Source of the DNA: Primula veris
Taxonomy: Eukaryota; Streptophyta; Magnoliopsida; Ericales; Primulaceae
Length of the DNA stretch: 64,000 bases
Assembly: GCA_963682055.1 (NCBI GenBank)
Contig: OY821747.1
Span: 24,116,126-24,180,125, forward strand
Direction: 5' to 3'
Shown here: positions 36,926 to 49,813 of the stretch, piece after piece
Layout: every line of letters starts with the position of its first letter
Numbering within the stretch: position 1 is the first letter of the stretch
Made by a program: the position numbers and the translations under genes
The notes under the pieces: generated by a model
What the model was told of the DNA's origin: nothing
Seen by the model: the letters and a program-made list of their open reading frames with translations, nothing else
Databases searched by the model: none

Positions 36926-38405
36926 CCTAAATAGTAGTCAGCGTGAAATATTTGCAGCGGTGCCTCTCCAAGTTGACATTTTTACCAAATAGGTTCATGA
37001 ACAAATAAGTACATTGAAACAAACACAAATGGTTTGAAAGCATTACAAAAAAACATTGTATATGAAGTTACTCTTTCATTTGTAATAAATTAATCACTTT
37101 CGAGAAAAGAAATATTTTATATATTAATTATCTTTTTCTAATAAATAAGTATTTTTCTTATCTTTTTGCTTTTAGTATACCAATATTTTCTTATTTCTTT
37201 TAATTAGAAAATTAGTAATTACTTTTAATTTAATTTAGGACACACATGTCACATTTTTATTGGCTGTAAAATTTGAGTGTATACAAATGCCCCATTCGAT
37301 AATTGTTTACTTAAATAATTGAAATGAACGGGGATCTCGAACAGTATTATTATTTTACCTTTTAGAGTGTGTTGAAACTTTCGAACTGATATCGAAAAAT
37401 AAATAAATTACTTAAACAGATTATTAAGCCATTATGAGAAAAATTAAGCTTTTCATTTTTATTTTTTTTGACATAAAAATTTAGCATTTATACTGGTGTT
37501 AAACAAAATTTTGTTCCGGAACACTATGCTTTTGGTAATCTCTTTTAAAAGCATTTAAAATCCAAACTCTTTATTTTATTATTTTTATTTTGGGTCATAT
37601 AAGCACCCATGTACTGACTCATTTATTTTCTTCTCCAAGAAGTATGTACATGTTTGTTTTTATATAGTAATGTTAGGCCAACCAAGAGATCCTTTTTCCG
37701 GAATGTTACCAGTATGGGTTATCCTTTCTCCCCGGAGGTAATTATATCTTTTATTGAAACAAAATTTTTATAAATCAATTGATAGTTCACTTAATTAGCA
37801 AGACCATTTCCCTCTGTCTGTTGAAATTTTTACAAGTTCAATTTGTTCAACGGAAAGTAACAAAACTCCTTATTTACATGAAATATTTAGATTTTTTATT
37901 TATTTTTTTTTTGGATTATGAAACATGCGTTTAACCAAACAATTCATTTTACTTCCTTTAAGACTAGAGGAAATTAAAGAAAATCTATCTGATATACAAA
38001 AACTAATTTTTACATTGAGGTATATCTTGCGGCGTTCTTATCCTGTTGGCTCTGCCTGTTTGTTTTTCCTGATGGTTCCAATGTTCATATCCGTTCGACA
38101 ACATTTAAACCCGCAAGCTTGATGACGATCGGTCGTAAAGTTGGTCTCACACTTCCAGTTTTGACAACATTATACAAAGGATTGAATGTTATTTCGAATT
38201 CAGCAACTCCGGGTTCGTCAAAAGCCTGTTTTCCTGTGCATTATCTTCTGGAATGGCTGGCACAATATTTCAGTACACATTACCCGGTACCTCACATTCG
38301 TAGTGATCCAATGATGGCTCAATTTTCGGGCCAAGGAAGGGCGGCGCTCTATACTGACAAGGGTGCTCGGGAATTGATTCATTATGGCTATTCCATTTCT
38401 TGGAA

Positions 38406-41400
38406 AGGACAAGTCAAGGTTCGGAACAATAGCCATTTCCTTTAATATATTGGAGACCTCCTCTTTGACTTTGAGCAAACTAAGCTGCTGCAAGCTACAA
38501 CCCAAAGGCTGCTCCTCAAGTCTTGCCCACAATGACTTAAGATAGTCATTCTGACAAGTTGCAACATCATCGGCATTTACGAACTCTGAGGTTGAAGAAA
38601 GAACCTGTCTTTTTAGAACCTCCGCACACAATTTAGAAACCTCTTCTAGCATCTGAGGGAAACCAGGGCTTTCTCCAAGCAACTGGGACATGTCGGCCAT
38701 GCTCTCGCCAAACGATAGTCTTTCCATCTCATTATCATTGTTGTCAACGCCTTCTTCCTGAAGTTCATGTTCCGGCTGAAATATTTATACAACGGTATTA
38801 GCAAGGGGAATCAAGAAAAAAACATATTCTTAATAAGGGTAATCAAAAAGGGAAGTATTCAACAAAAGAACAGGTTTTATCAATTACCTCCGAGAATAAT
38901 CTATTTTCGAGCATATCCTTAGCAAGGCGATTAAAATCTCCATCACCAACATTATCTTCGAAAACATGAGGTTCCTATTAAAAAGAATAAAATAGCATGT
39001 ATCAGAAAGTGCAAATATATGTGCTTATAAAAAAAACGTCAAAAGAAAGGGGTTTTACGAAGACCTTCGAAGTTAATCTTTTCTCCGGCACATTCTGTAC
39101 TTGGTAAGTTAGATTTCCCTCACCAGAATTACCTTTAACAAGTCGATCTTTCATCTTAAATTTTTACAAAAAAAAAAAAATTGAATTATAAAACAAAGAG
39201 GAGAGAGATAGGAATCGATAAATTGCAAGGAGTTTCTATCGACTAACTTCGCAAAGACCAAGACCATGTTCAGAATTATTACGCAAAGGGTTGAGCAAAA
39301 CAAAAAAAAATACAGTAACAAGTTTTATTGCACGACCTCTGTTTTGGTTTTGTTAAACTACTATGGAGCATTAGTAGCAATAACATTACAGAGTGTTAAA
39401 ACACTTGCAATGCTACGTATTTTCTCTAAAAAATATAGGAGGGAAGCAAAAGCATGGTACAGATAGGTATTTACAAAATGAATAAGAGAATGTGGCCAAA
39501 TCCATTCCAGGTGCATAACCTACCATGTTCTTTTCACACAAAGGGGAATAGCAGTCATACAAAATGTATATATGCAGCAAACTAAGGGTTTCATCATAAT
39601 TACTCTACTCAAATCACTACTCAAATTACTACATGAAGCATACTGATAGTAGAAAACAGTCAAAGTAATGATAATAAAAGAGTTTAAACCGAATACCTCC
39701 GACAGTGATGTTCCCTTTGGCGCGTTTTGATCTTGGGGATTGAGATTCACATCAGCAGAGATAAGAGTTTGCCTTTTTTTACGACGATGATGACGCTCAC
39801 TATCGCTTCGACTATCTTCCAGATTATAAACAGGAGAAGAACAACGTTTCTCAGGTCGTTTGGGATTCACAAGAGGTATTGTGGCACTTGAAGACGCCTC
39901 AGATATTTGCGGTATATCAACGTCAGGATGAGAAGATATATTAGGGTCACCAATAATCTTTTGAGTGCTAGATAATTGTTTCTCTCCCATCAATCAAATA
40001 ATACCCATGAACTCTTACCCACCATTCCCTAAACCTTCGGGTCATGTTTGCTCTAAGATTTTCAGATAGAGGAGGGACAATTGCCTTTGAGTCAGGATAC
40101 TCATGAGTACTGTAACGCCAAAACTGGAGTCCCTTTTCAAGACTTGAAGAACGAACACCAGCTCCTCCGAGCTCAATTGGCGTTGTTTGAAAAAAACCGA
40201 ACTGTCTACTGAACCGACATGGGTTATACAGCTCTAAAATGAATCGATCATCCCATCGCAAGCTTAACATGCACGGTCGAATGGTGATGAAACGCCCCCA
40301 TGGATCAATATCCATTAATTTTTCCTTATAAAACGGAGCTAGTGTTTGTTTATGACTTTTTACAAATGAGGTGGCGTTCCAGGAAATGGAATAGCCATAA
40401 TGAACCAATTCCCGAGCACCCTTATTAGTATAGAGCATCGCCCCTCCTTGGCCCGAAAATTGAGGCATCATTGGACCACTACGAATGTGAGGTACTGGGT
40501 AAAGTGTACTGAAATATTATGCCAACCATCCCAGAAGATAATGCACGGGAAAACAGGCCTTTGACGAACCAGGAGTTGCTGAATTCGAAATAACATTCAA
40601 TCCTTTATATAATGTTGCCAAAACTGGGAGTGCGGACCAACTTTACGACCGATCGCCATCAAGCTTGCGGGTTTAAATGTTGTCGGACAGATATGAACCT
40701 TGGAACCATCTGGAAAAACAAACAGGCAGAGCCAACATGATAAGAACGCCGCAAGATATACCTCAATGTACAAATGACTTGGTACACCAAGCTCCTAAAA
40801 AACATCCCTTGTCTCCGACGACCAACCCGCGTTGATAACACCATTAGGATTCCCAATGTAGGTAGGACGAGTGACCTTATTTGAAACTTGAAACTAAAGT
40901 TTTACATGATTTAAATTCCCTTTAAACCAGTATAATACCCAATCACTCAAAGGAACCTTGTCATTTTTACTGAGGATATGAAATGCATAGAATAAATATT
41001 TGCAGCAATGCGGTATGACATCACTGTCGACTTTATCTTTGGTTTTTAATTCATCGGAATAAGGAACGACTTCATCGTACATCACCCCGACTATTGATAG
41101 ACCGCCGATCACGTTCAAATCCCAATGGGTCAGCGACATTTCCCCCACGCAAGTCTGAAGTGTGTTTGATTCTGGGCACCACACTTCACAAAAGACCCGA
41201 AATATGTTCACGTCCTTGTCGTAAGTAAACAGCGACGGAAATACAGCATCATAAAGAAGAGAATCACGTAGCGCAACACATTTTTGTCCAAGAATGTCCT
41301 CAGCCCACTCCCAGTAATTAGGCACATAACGGAATTTGCCAAAGATATTTACGGTAGTACCCCATTTCGCCTCCCCATAAATGTTCCTTTGTCCGAGAGT

Positions 41401-41628
41401 GTTGAACGTATCGTCGAATGTCGCAGCAGGCGATAATAAGAAATGCTCATTAGCGTTATGGTCTTTGCGTGTCCAATCCATGATTTTCGGATTTTTGTCC
41501 AAGGGAAGCCGAGGCAGAGCATGCCTCCCAGTCAATGGGCGAGAAATGATGAGCGAGGTCATTTTTCCATGTGATGCAATAACCAACTTCTTGTCATTTT
41601 TGTTGTTGGCTATCTCAAATTTTACCAT
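38406..41628 (-). pseudogene. Plant mobile domain (PMD / aminotransferase-like) gene, disabled
   Basis: On the minus strand a long exon starts at 41,628 (MVKFEIANNKNDKKLVIASH). It carries the PMD signature: NYWEWAEDILGQ, SLLYDAVFPSLFTYDKDVNI, FRVFCEVWCPESNTLQTCVG, EMSLTHWDLNVIGGLSI and YDEVVPYSDEL. TAG occurs at 40,894 and again about 90 codons before the C-terminal half. A 1 bp deletion near 40,640 shifts frame. The domain then continues at 40,471-39,970 (YSISWNATSF ... FRQFGFFQ-like ... RRFREWWVRVHGYY), and a further shift leads to 39,993-39,708. Smaller exons follow at about 39,154-39,063, 38,974-38,888 and 38,775 onward (MADMSQLLGESPGFPQMLEE). The 3' end is cut by the inverted copy at 38,405. 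PMD proteins occur as host genes and as transposon passengers; the setting here suggests a transposon passenger. Confidence 0.82.
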
Positions 41629-43020
41629 GATGATACCAACTCTGTAGGAAAAAAAGGAGGGTCATGTAAAGGAAAACAGAATGAATTAGCTAATACAAAT
41701 TAACCAAGTACGGAACAATTACAAGGACCCATTTAACGAAACCGTGCCATGAATGACTCCAAAGAGACAAGCTTAATCACTGGCCCCTGAGGGTCGAAAC
41801 TGAGCCAACAACGACTCGGAAGAGATGACCCAAACCTTGAACAAATTTAAATCAAAATCAAACAATTTCCATGAAGAACCAGGGATCCAAACACTCAAAA
41901 AAAAAAAATCCATGGTCGAAAGTGTGTTCAGGTTTCTCTACAGCATACTTTATAAAAGGACATAATTTATAAAGGAACATGTAAAACAAAACTATAATAT
42001 CAAAATTTATGCAGTCTCCACTTTGTTTTTACCAAACTACTATGATGGTTAAATCAACAATTAAAACCATGGAAAATTTAACATTTGTATAGCTACACTT
42101 TCATACAGTATACGAATACATGGCATAAATTTTGGTCATAAAAGTGCAGACTATTGGTGAGAATGGCATCATTTCGTTTTTAAGAAAAAAATCACTAAGA
42201 TTTGTTATCGTGGCAACAAAATTCAATAAGTTACAAAATGTGCGATTCACTTTATTTTCCATTTCTCCACACAAAAGGAAAGCTTCCGACGCAACTCAAC
42301 GTTGTTCAAATTGAGTACATACTCACCTTTTATGTTCACTAAAGTAAAATGTTTCTGATTAACTACGAGCAGAAGAGTAATAAAAAAAAACATGCTAATG
42401 TAGTTTTCAGTCTACTAATTCTTCTCTTAAGTTTTATTATTCTATCTTTAAAACATGTAGAAATTAATTTCCGCAGCCAAAACCTATGCTAAAATAAGAG
42501 GGATAATGTCTAGGTGACTATATTTTTGCTAAAAAAGAATATCATAATACGATCCTAAAACATCAAGCAAATAAGTACCAACTAAAAAAAAAAAAAAACA
42601 CTTGTACATATGGTTAATGTCTAAACTAATTGTCTATTTCCGGAAGAAAAACCAAGTTATTGCCTAAACATTACTTCAAACACATGGCATGCAACTTAAT
42701 TACTTCTAAAAATAAAAGAGGTATATTTACTAAAAGTGATGGATAAGTAAACCAACATGTTGAGGCGTTCGACCAGAAGAGTAAGTTTGAGTACAAACTT
42801 TAACACTACTCCTAAAAAGGAAATTAAAAGAAAAACTCTAGAATCGGACTTGCGTAAAACAATACATGGAAATTATGATTTTATAGCTAGGGGAAGCTAT
42901 TATTTATAGGCTTGAGGAATAAAGTCTCTTTCCACCAAAAGCTGAGAAAATAAAAAAGGATCAGTTGCTATATTTGTGCTAATTATCAGTTTAGTAGCAA
43001 GGAAAGCTCAAAATTAGTTT
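41629..43020 (-). promoter_or_regulatory. 5' flank of the PMD gene
   Basis: AT-rich sequence without ORFs, present only in the right copy and deleted from the left one. It probably holds the leader and introns of the PMD gene; the transcription start may lie further upstream near the TATAAATAG at 44,198. Confidence 0.4.
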
Positions 43021-44197
43021 TTGTGTATAAGATAGATTTTCTTTAATTTTCCCCTAGTCTTACGAAAGTCAAATGAATGGTTTGGTTAAACGGATGTTTC
43101 AGAATCCATAAAAAAAAATCTGTAAATAAGGAATTTTGTTACTTACAAATTTTGAATTTGTAAAAATTTCAACAAACAGAGGGAAATGGTCTTTCTAATT
43201 AAGTGACCTATCAATTGATTTCTAAATATATTGTTTCAAACTTGAAAAAAAAAAAAATCAATTCAAGTTGCAACTCAAAATTTATAGAAACTAATTAGGT
43301 TTTTCAAAACAATAAATCTAAGTAATTCACAGAAAACACGAGATCATAATTAGTTAAAATTGCAATAAAAAATAATTAAAAAAAATCAGTTCATCTTGCA
43401 AGCCAAATTGTAGAAACTAATTAGGGTTTTTCAAAAAAGGATCTAATTACCCCGTAGAAAGGATCTATTATTGGTTGCCCGAGCATTACTATATAAAAAC
43501 AAACATGTACATACTTTTTTGTGAAAAAAAATAAAAGAGTCGGTATATATGCCCAAAATAAAAATAATAAAATAAAGAGTTTTGACTTTAACTCATTTTA
43601 AAAGAGATTACCAAAAGCATAGTGTTCCGGAACAAAATTTTGTTTAACACCAGTATAAAAGCTTAATTTTTATGTCAAAATAAAAAAATGAAAAGCTTAA
43701 TTTTTCTCATAATCGGCTTAAGTAATTTATTTATATTTCAATATCAGTTCGAAAGTTTTCAAACTTTCTAAAAAGTAAAATAATAATACTGTTCGAGACC
43801 CGTTCATTTCAAATATTTAAGTAAACAAGTTTCAAAGGGAAATTTGTAGACACTCAAATTATACAGCCAATAAAAATGTGACACGTGTGTCCTAAATTAT
43901 ATTAAAAGTAATTGCTAATTTTCTAATTAAAAGAAAGAATGAAATATTGGTACACTAAAAGCAAAAGGAGAAGAAAAATACATATTTATTAGAAAAAGAT
44001 AATAAATATATAAAATATTTCTTTTTTCGAAAATGATTAATTTATTACAAATAAAAGAGTAACTTCATATATAATGCTCTTTTGTAATGCTTCCAAACAA
44101 TTTGGGTTTGTTTAAATGCACCTATATGTTCATGGACCTATTTGGTCAAAATATCAAACTTGGGGAGGCATCGATGCAAGTATTTCACACCGACTAC

Positions 44198-44212
44198 TAT
44201 AAATAGAGGTGA
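44198..44212 (+). promoter_or_regulatory. TATA-like box CTATAAATAGAGGTG
   Basis: A good plant TATA consensus, followed 60-80 bp later by the tandem array. It reads on the plus strand, away from the PMD gene, so if active it would transcribe the array outward. The left copy has lost it. Confidence 0.45.
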
Positions 44213-44289
44213 ATGTCGCATATTTTCGACACAAAAAATTCAAGCCAAAGAAGACTTAGAGAGAACCTCTACAGAATTTAAGCAAAAAT

Positions 44290-45110
44290 CAAGACTCGGA
44301 TATCAGTAAGAAGATTCGAAGTTTCATCAAGTTCATCAACAAACCGAAGAAGATCCTACATTCGATCCGCAAGAGGTATTAAAGGCCACGAATTAGACGT
44401 TTCTCAAGATCAATCTTCAAAAAAGTTTAACAAATTCGAAGATCTTTAACCAAGTTCATCAATAAACCGAAGAAGATCCTACGTTCGATCCACAAGAAGT
44501 ATTAAAGGCCGCGAATTAGACGTTTCTCAAGATCAATCTTCAAAGACCTTCAACAAATTCGAAGATCTTCAACCAAGTTCATCAACAAATTTGAAACAAA
44601 TCCACCGTTCGATCCGCAAAAAGCATTAAGAGCCGGGAATTAGACGTTTCTCAAGATTAGCCTTCAAAAACCTTCAACAAATTTGAAGATCTTCAACTAA
44701 GTTCATCAAGAAACTCAAACAAATTCACCATTCGATCCGCAAGAAGCATTCAAAGCCGCAAACTCGACGTTTTTTAAGATCAAGTTAACATATATCTTGT
44801 TGAAGAACATCAATCAAGTACACAGCAAACTCAGGAGAATCAACATTTGATCAGCAAGAAGCATTAAGAGCTGTGAATTAGACGTTTCTCAAGATCAAAC
44901 TTCAAATACATTCAACAAATTTGAAGATCTTCAACTAAGTTCATTAAGAAACTCAAACAAATCCATTGTTCAATCGGCAAGAATCATTCAAAGCCGCGAA
45001 CTCGACGTTTCCCAAAATCAAGTCAACAAGTATATTCATTAAAGTTGAAAAACATCAATCAAGTATACAACAAACTCAAGAGAATCAACATTTGACTAGC
45101 ATAAACAATA
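44290..45110 (-). repeat. Tandem array, unit about 120-180 bp (right copy)
   Basis: Six to seven units carry AGACGTTTCTCAAGATCAA, TTCAACAAATTTGAAGATCTTC, AACTAAGTTCATCAA, and TTCGATCCGCAAGAAGCATT. The outermost units carry an extra GTATAC.ACAAACTCA-GAGAATCAACAT segment. The array is inverted relative to that at 36,430. Confidence 0.88.
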
Positions 45111-45350
45111 TCAAGCTCATATCAAGTGTTTCTTCAAGAATTCAAGCATTTGATCCCAAAACAAGTCAATAAAGCCATCAAAAGTTGTTCGAAGGAAGAA
45201 TCAAAAGATTATTTGTTTTCTAACTTTGTAGAAAATTATTCAGAGAATTATACTCGCTTAAATTGAAATATAAATTCATTTGTTCAGCATTAATTTTCCT
45301 GTCTTTTATTTTCAAGCATTAGTGAAAATTTGTGTGAAACGGACGTCACC

Positions 45351-47622
45351 AATTTGGACGAAATTGTCTCAATGCAAATTGGGGCAGTTATTAATGTTCA
45401 GTTACTAAATTGGTTTTCGTGAAACCTCACGATAGTAGTCGTTACTCGCACAAACTCTACGATAGTAATCGGGTATTAACCCCACATACTTCATTCACTC
45501 AAAGAATGCATATGTTAACAATAGAAGGTTTATCAGGACTTGACCTTTTATATAATCTAATCGTTGTACAGGAAGAAATAATTCATTAAGTCGCTTTCTT
45601 TTGTTTAGTCTATCTTAATGTTTTAAAACACGAAAGCATTGCTAAATCACTTTTGCAAGAGTTGCACTAAAGCGCAAGAAAGCGGATTTTCGAGTTTTTT
45701 TGCAAACTTTGTTTGCCTGTAACAGAAAAATAAATAGAGCTTCTTCAGCTTTGAAGCGAGCTTTGGAAAACAGATGTCTATCTTTATCAACTTCAAATGT
45801 TTAATTAGATTTATACTAGTACTTTACTTCCTTTACTCAGGCTTATCTGATTTCAGTTTTTTAGCTCAACTTCTTTTGTAGATTATAAGCAAATATTTAT
45901 TTGCTATGTCATTTTAAAAGTTGACATATATATGTGTATACAAACCAGTTGTGTCCATATTTGTGCACCGTTTTGAACAGGTTATCGTTCGCGGAACGGT
46001 TCGTCATCTCTACCAAATTGAAGTACTCTTCAAGGGCTTCGAAACGGCATATGATATGTACAAAACCGATAATCGTTGTGAAATATATTGGTCTCGGAAG
46101 CAGGGTCATGGAGGGTATTTCGGGAATTCTGAATCTATGCGATTCATTCCCCTTGTTCTAATAATTTGAATCTATGCATTCATTCTCCTTAGGCCTTAGT
46201 TCATTATTCTGAATCTATGCGATTCATTCCCCTTAGACACATACATTGAATGTTGTCATTCACACTTGGTATGAAAGGGTGCGATTCGTCGCACTTATTC
46301 AGAATAGACACATCCTTTCATTCGTGTCTCTTCATTTTATATAAATAGAACCCTACCCCTACCATTTTATTCATTCCATTCTGAATATCCGACTTGTCAT
46401 ATTCAGATTTCTTCTCTATTTTATTTCATGCATTAGACATTTTATAGGAACTTATAATATTTATTATAGGCCTTTTAGTTTACGGAGAATAAACTCTTGC
46501 CATTTCATGATTCGTTTATAGGGAAGCGTGCTTCCGCTGTTCCTACATTAGTAAATCGCTTTATCCTGTAAGATCAATGTCCATTAACCTACAAGTCAGG
46601 CGGTAGGGGACATATTAGATCTTAATGAGAGATGGTTTAGGTATCGACTCAACATTTGGACTTCATTATTCAGCGACAGTTCCAAGCGATAATTAAGTTT
46701 CATACGTTTTCTAACACTCTCCTTATTTTATGTAATGCAATATTGAATTTATTGTATGTGTACATATTTAATTTATAACATGGCATTTATTTGTTTGTTG
46801 TTAGTGTATAATTTAGTACCGTTTTTATGCCGGTTTATTTCTAGGATATAGTTCGTATCGGATTAGATGAGATATGTTTTCCAACATAACTTATTTTTCC
46901 TCTTAAGTTCTGAACCACTAATGAACCAGCTTATTTGCTTGATAAGATGCAGCCTAACAAGCACTTAATATTTGATCAATGCTTAACTCAGACTAGCAAC
47001 AAGCCAACAACCAAGAAAATGTATGTGGCTTATAGCATGACATGCCATTTATGGGGAAAAAATGGGGAAAAAAATGTACTACCAAACAACCATATAATTC
47101 AATTGGATAATGTGAAGAAAGCATACCTCAGATTTTCAGCACCCCATACCCAATTTAGAAGTCCACGTAGATATTGATCTGTATACACTTTAGCTCTTTT
47201 GAATACGTGTAATTTAATATCGAGGAACTAAGTGTAGGCTAAAAGGGACTACAACACCCCATATTTCGAAAACCTTGAAATTTTTACACTTATTTCGCTG
47301 AAAAATTGGCGATTATATAGTTTTGGACCCCGTAATTACAAAATAGGAGTATTTTACATAAATAATTTAGCCCAACGCATATCAAAATTCTGCTTCACAT
47401 CCAGTAGTCTTCTTCCAAAAACATTATACTCATCTCACTTGGATAAGATATTGAGATGTGGTCTTATCAACATGTGGTGTACACATAATCCCATCTTCAT
47501 GTAATAACTATTATTTCTTGTCAACCACCTATGCATAAATAACAGACTTCTTTACATGCTTGGTTCCACCACTTTCTAACAAAACAAAACAAAACATTTG
47601 AATATTCATAAGAAATTTTACC
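45351..47622. other. Unassigned stretch: three repeats of GAATCTATGCGATTCATTCC and a possible LTR fragment
   Basis: No convincing gene is seen. At 46,127-46,240 the phrase GAATCTATGCGATTCATTCC (or a variant) occurs three times, and TATATAAATAGAACCC at 46,339-46,354 is a good TATA box. The block 45,960-46,125 has open frames on both strands but matches nothing I know. CAACACCCCATATTTCGAAAA at 47,250-47,270 resembles the start of plant gypsy LTRs and could be a fragment. Confidence 0.4.
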
Positions 47623-49699
47623 ATGGATGCTTGTTTTCTATCTTCTAGTTCATTATCCAATTCCATAGCTTTTTCTGGTTTAGTCAGAGGTAGATATCTC
47701 ATTCACCCGAAGAGATGTTTCAATCAAATTCAACACAAGAAAATAGGAGTCCCTTTTTTACTCACATGTAAGTATTTCAATTTCAATTCTTTCGAATCAT
47801 TTATAGTCTAGAGTTTCATTTCCCTTGAAAGTTGATTCATACATCTTTTTCTATTACTATAGATATTATATATTGCATATTATTCTGCTCCGATGATAGG
47901 TCACATTTTAGAGCTGTTAGTACTCAGTTGATGATATCATCAACTTTTTTGCTTAAAGCTAGACTGCACTTTAGCTTTCAATCTGAACTTTTCTGGGTAG
48001 CCTGGAAAGGCTAAAATCATCAAGCTGCAAGAACTAAACTTGAGAAAAACCAAAGCTTATATGCTTAAATCTATTACTTAACGATCCCCCTTTTTATTTT
48101 GGTTACTTTGGTTGTAACAAGTTTAAGAAGTACACACGAGTGCATTACTCCGCGGGGTCGTTTCATTACAGCTTCTAAGCATAACTAAGTTGTATTTATC
48201 ATGATCTAGAATATAAGGCCTTCCTGAGTTTCATGGTTCCGTTTATGGACTCCTATTTGTTATTATCATAGGTTGTAATTCAACTTCATCGTCACCGGAA
48301 GATGAAACCAACCCTGTCCCCGATGCTGACTGGCGATCATTCAGGGCACGACTCGTCGCTGGTGAGCGGGCCTCTGCTTCCAGGCCTAAATTTCCGCCAT
48401 CTGATGTGACGGATGACGTGGCAGATGACCTCCTTCCAAGCGCACCGGTTGGGACTAAATGGGCCCACACAATCCACGAGCCTGAAAAGGGTTGCTTACT
48501 CATTGCCACCGAGAAGCTCGATGGGGTCCACATTTTCGAACGAACCGTGATTCTTCTCCTAGCTACAGGCCCGGTGGGCCCAACTGGAATAATCTTAAAC
48601 CGTCCATCTCTCATGTCTATCAAGGAGACGAAATCGACTGTTCTAGATGTGAACGGAACTTTTTCGGACAGGTACCGCGGTTATACCTTCATTATTATAT
48701 AAAAAAAGTCCCTTTACCAATTTATAATGTAATTTGTTTACAATCTTGTGTTAGTTACAATCTTGTGTTATTAACATATCATCATTCATCAAACTTTATT
48801 TTATACCCCAATTTATAAGAGTTAGCTATGAGTACTAAAATTGTTTTCGCATTTGTACAACCAAGTAGGAAAAAAAGTGCTCCATTGGAAACTATAACAA
48901 TATTCTACAAAAAGCTATAATTGTATTTGAATGGTACCCAACTTATTATTTTTTCTATTTGATACACCAAGTATACAAAATTGCCGGAAGATGTTTTTTT
49001 GCTGTAGTAATCTATTGTCGGCCTTCTAGAAGCTTCGCCAGAAGCTACTAGTCGCTTCTCGAATGCCTCCTTACTTTCCACTAACCTGCGGAAGCAGCAA
49101 ACGAATACAAGAAACCCATGATCACCGGAGAAATACGTTGATCAAAGAACAGGCGCTAATTTCTTTATGTTGGTCTACAAAATCAAATAAGAGATGATAC
49201 ATTTGGCACGAATCTTTTTTTGGGGGTCATATTACGTACAAATCAAAATAAGATGATACGTTAAGTGTACAAAATCAAATAAGATGCTGCTTAAAATTTC
49301 CGCATCCGGTGAGCAATTCTGGGTTTTTGCACTTACAGGCAGTTGTTCTTTGGTGGGCCATTGGAAGAGGGGATATTTCTCTTGAGGCCCAAAGAGGGTG
49401 ATGCCCAGGCCCATGAAAGTGGGCTTTTCGACGAGGCAATGACAGGCCTATACTACGGGACAAAAGAGAGTGTGGGCTGCGCTGCCGAGATGGTGAAGAG
49501 AAATGTTGTTAGTGTTGAAGATTTTCGGTTTTTTGATGGGTATTGTGGTTGGGAATAGGAGCAGCTAAGGGACGAGATAAGGGCCGGATATTGGGTCGTA
49601 GCAGCTTGTAGCCCGAGCGTTGTTGGGCTAGGAAGTGTTGGTAGTGTTGGGCTTTGGGAAGAGGTTTTTGAACTTATGGGCCAAAAGAAGGTTTGGTGA
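47623..49699 (+). CDS. AlgH/YqgE (UPF0301, DUF179) family protein, plastid-type, with an in-frame TAG
   Basis: Three exons, 47623-47767, 48272-48671 and 49339-49699, join in phase. Exon 1 has a Ser-rich, acid-poor N-terminus (MDACFLSSSSLSNSIAFSGL) typical of a plastid transit peptide. Exon 2 encodes DWRSFRARLVAGERASA, KWAHTIHEPEKGCLLIATEK, LDGVHIFERTVILLL, and GPVGPTGIILNRPSLMSIKE. Exon 3 encodes QLFFGGPLEEGIFLL, GLYYGTKESVGCAAEMVKRN, and FRFFDGYCGWE. TAG then stands at 49,556-49,558. The same frame goes on through EQLRDEIRAGYWVVAACSPS to GLWEEVFELMGQKKVW and TGA at 49,697. Plant homologues read GWEKEQL here, so a Lys AAG to TAG change is the simple explanation. The product is 254 aa instead of 301. 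The family function is poorly known. The gene is real; whether this allele works is uncertain. Confidence 0.9.
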
Positions 49700-49727
49700 T
49701 AATGTTATCGTATTTTGATTGCTGATA

Positions 49728-49813
49728 TATAGTCCGTCACAAAACAACGGTCCACTTTTGTTATAATATGTCTGACGTATGTTGAAGGAAGAGGACACGG
49801 GACGGAATGAGTA
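49728..49813. mobile_element. Stowaway-like MITE, about 86 bp, just after the AlgH-like gene
   Basis: It runs from TATAGTCCGTCACAAAACAA to GGGACGGAATGAGTA. The right end is the complement of TACTCATTCCGTCCC, and internal GTCCACTTTTGTTATAA is standard for this family. It starts about 28 bp after the TGA at 49,699 and so probably lies in the 3' UTR. Confidence 0.8.

Larger units (their letters stand above)
36104..38405 (+). mobile_element. Left inverted copy of a PMD-bearing element (internally deleted)
   Basis: This block is the inverted relative of 40,378-45,350. Shared landmarks, read inward, are an outer segment with ACACAAATTTTCACTAATGC, a tandem array of about 120 bp units, a poly-C block, AACAAAATTTTGTTCCGGAACA, AAATGGTCTTTCT/AGACCATTTCCCTCTG, and a PMD coding fragment at 38,011-38,405. 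At 38,010/38,011 the upstream part jumps directly into the C-terminal half of the PMD domain. About 2.2 kb present in the right copy (40,771-43,011) is missing. The fragment (RRSYPVGSACLF ... FPVHYLLEWLAQYF ... QFSGQGRAALYTDKGARELI) is on the plus strand. Confidence 0.82.
40378..45350 (-). mobile_element. Right inverted copy of the PMD-bearing element (longer copy)
   Basis: It contains the PMD gene's main exon, about 1.4 kb of 5' flanking sequence, a promoter-like CTATAAATAGAGGTG at 44,198-44,212, and the tandem array at 44,290-45,110. It ends near GCATTAGTGAAAATTTGTGTG at 45,316-45,336. It is inverted relative to 36,104-38,405. No transposase is present. The whole 36.1-45.35 kb block may be one element with very long inverted ends, or two copies that inserted head-to-head. 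Confidence 0.75.

Noticed and set aside
46127..46169. Possible gene in 45,921-46,169 (RFEQVIVRGTVRHLYQIEVL)
   Set aside because: Open frames occur on both strands and in two plus frames. No family is recognised and no neighbouring exon continues it.
48243..48623. 126-codon minus-strand frame
   Set aside because: Antisense shadow of exon 2 of the AlgH/YqgE-family gene.
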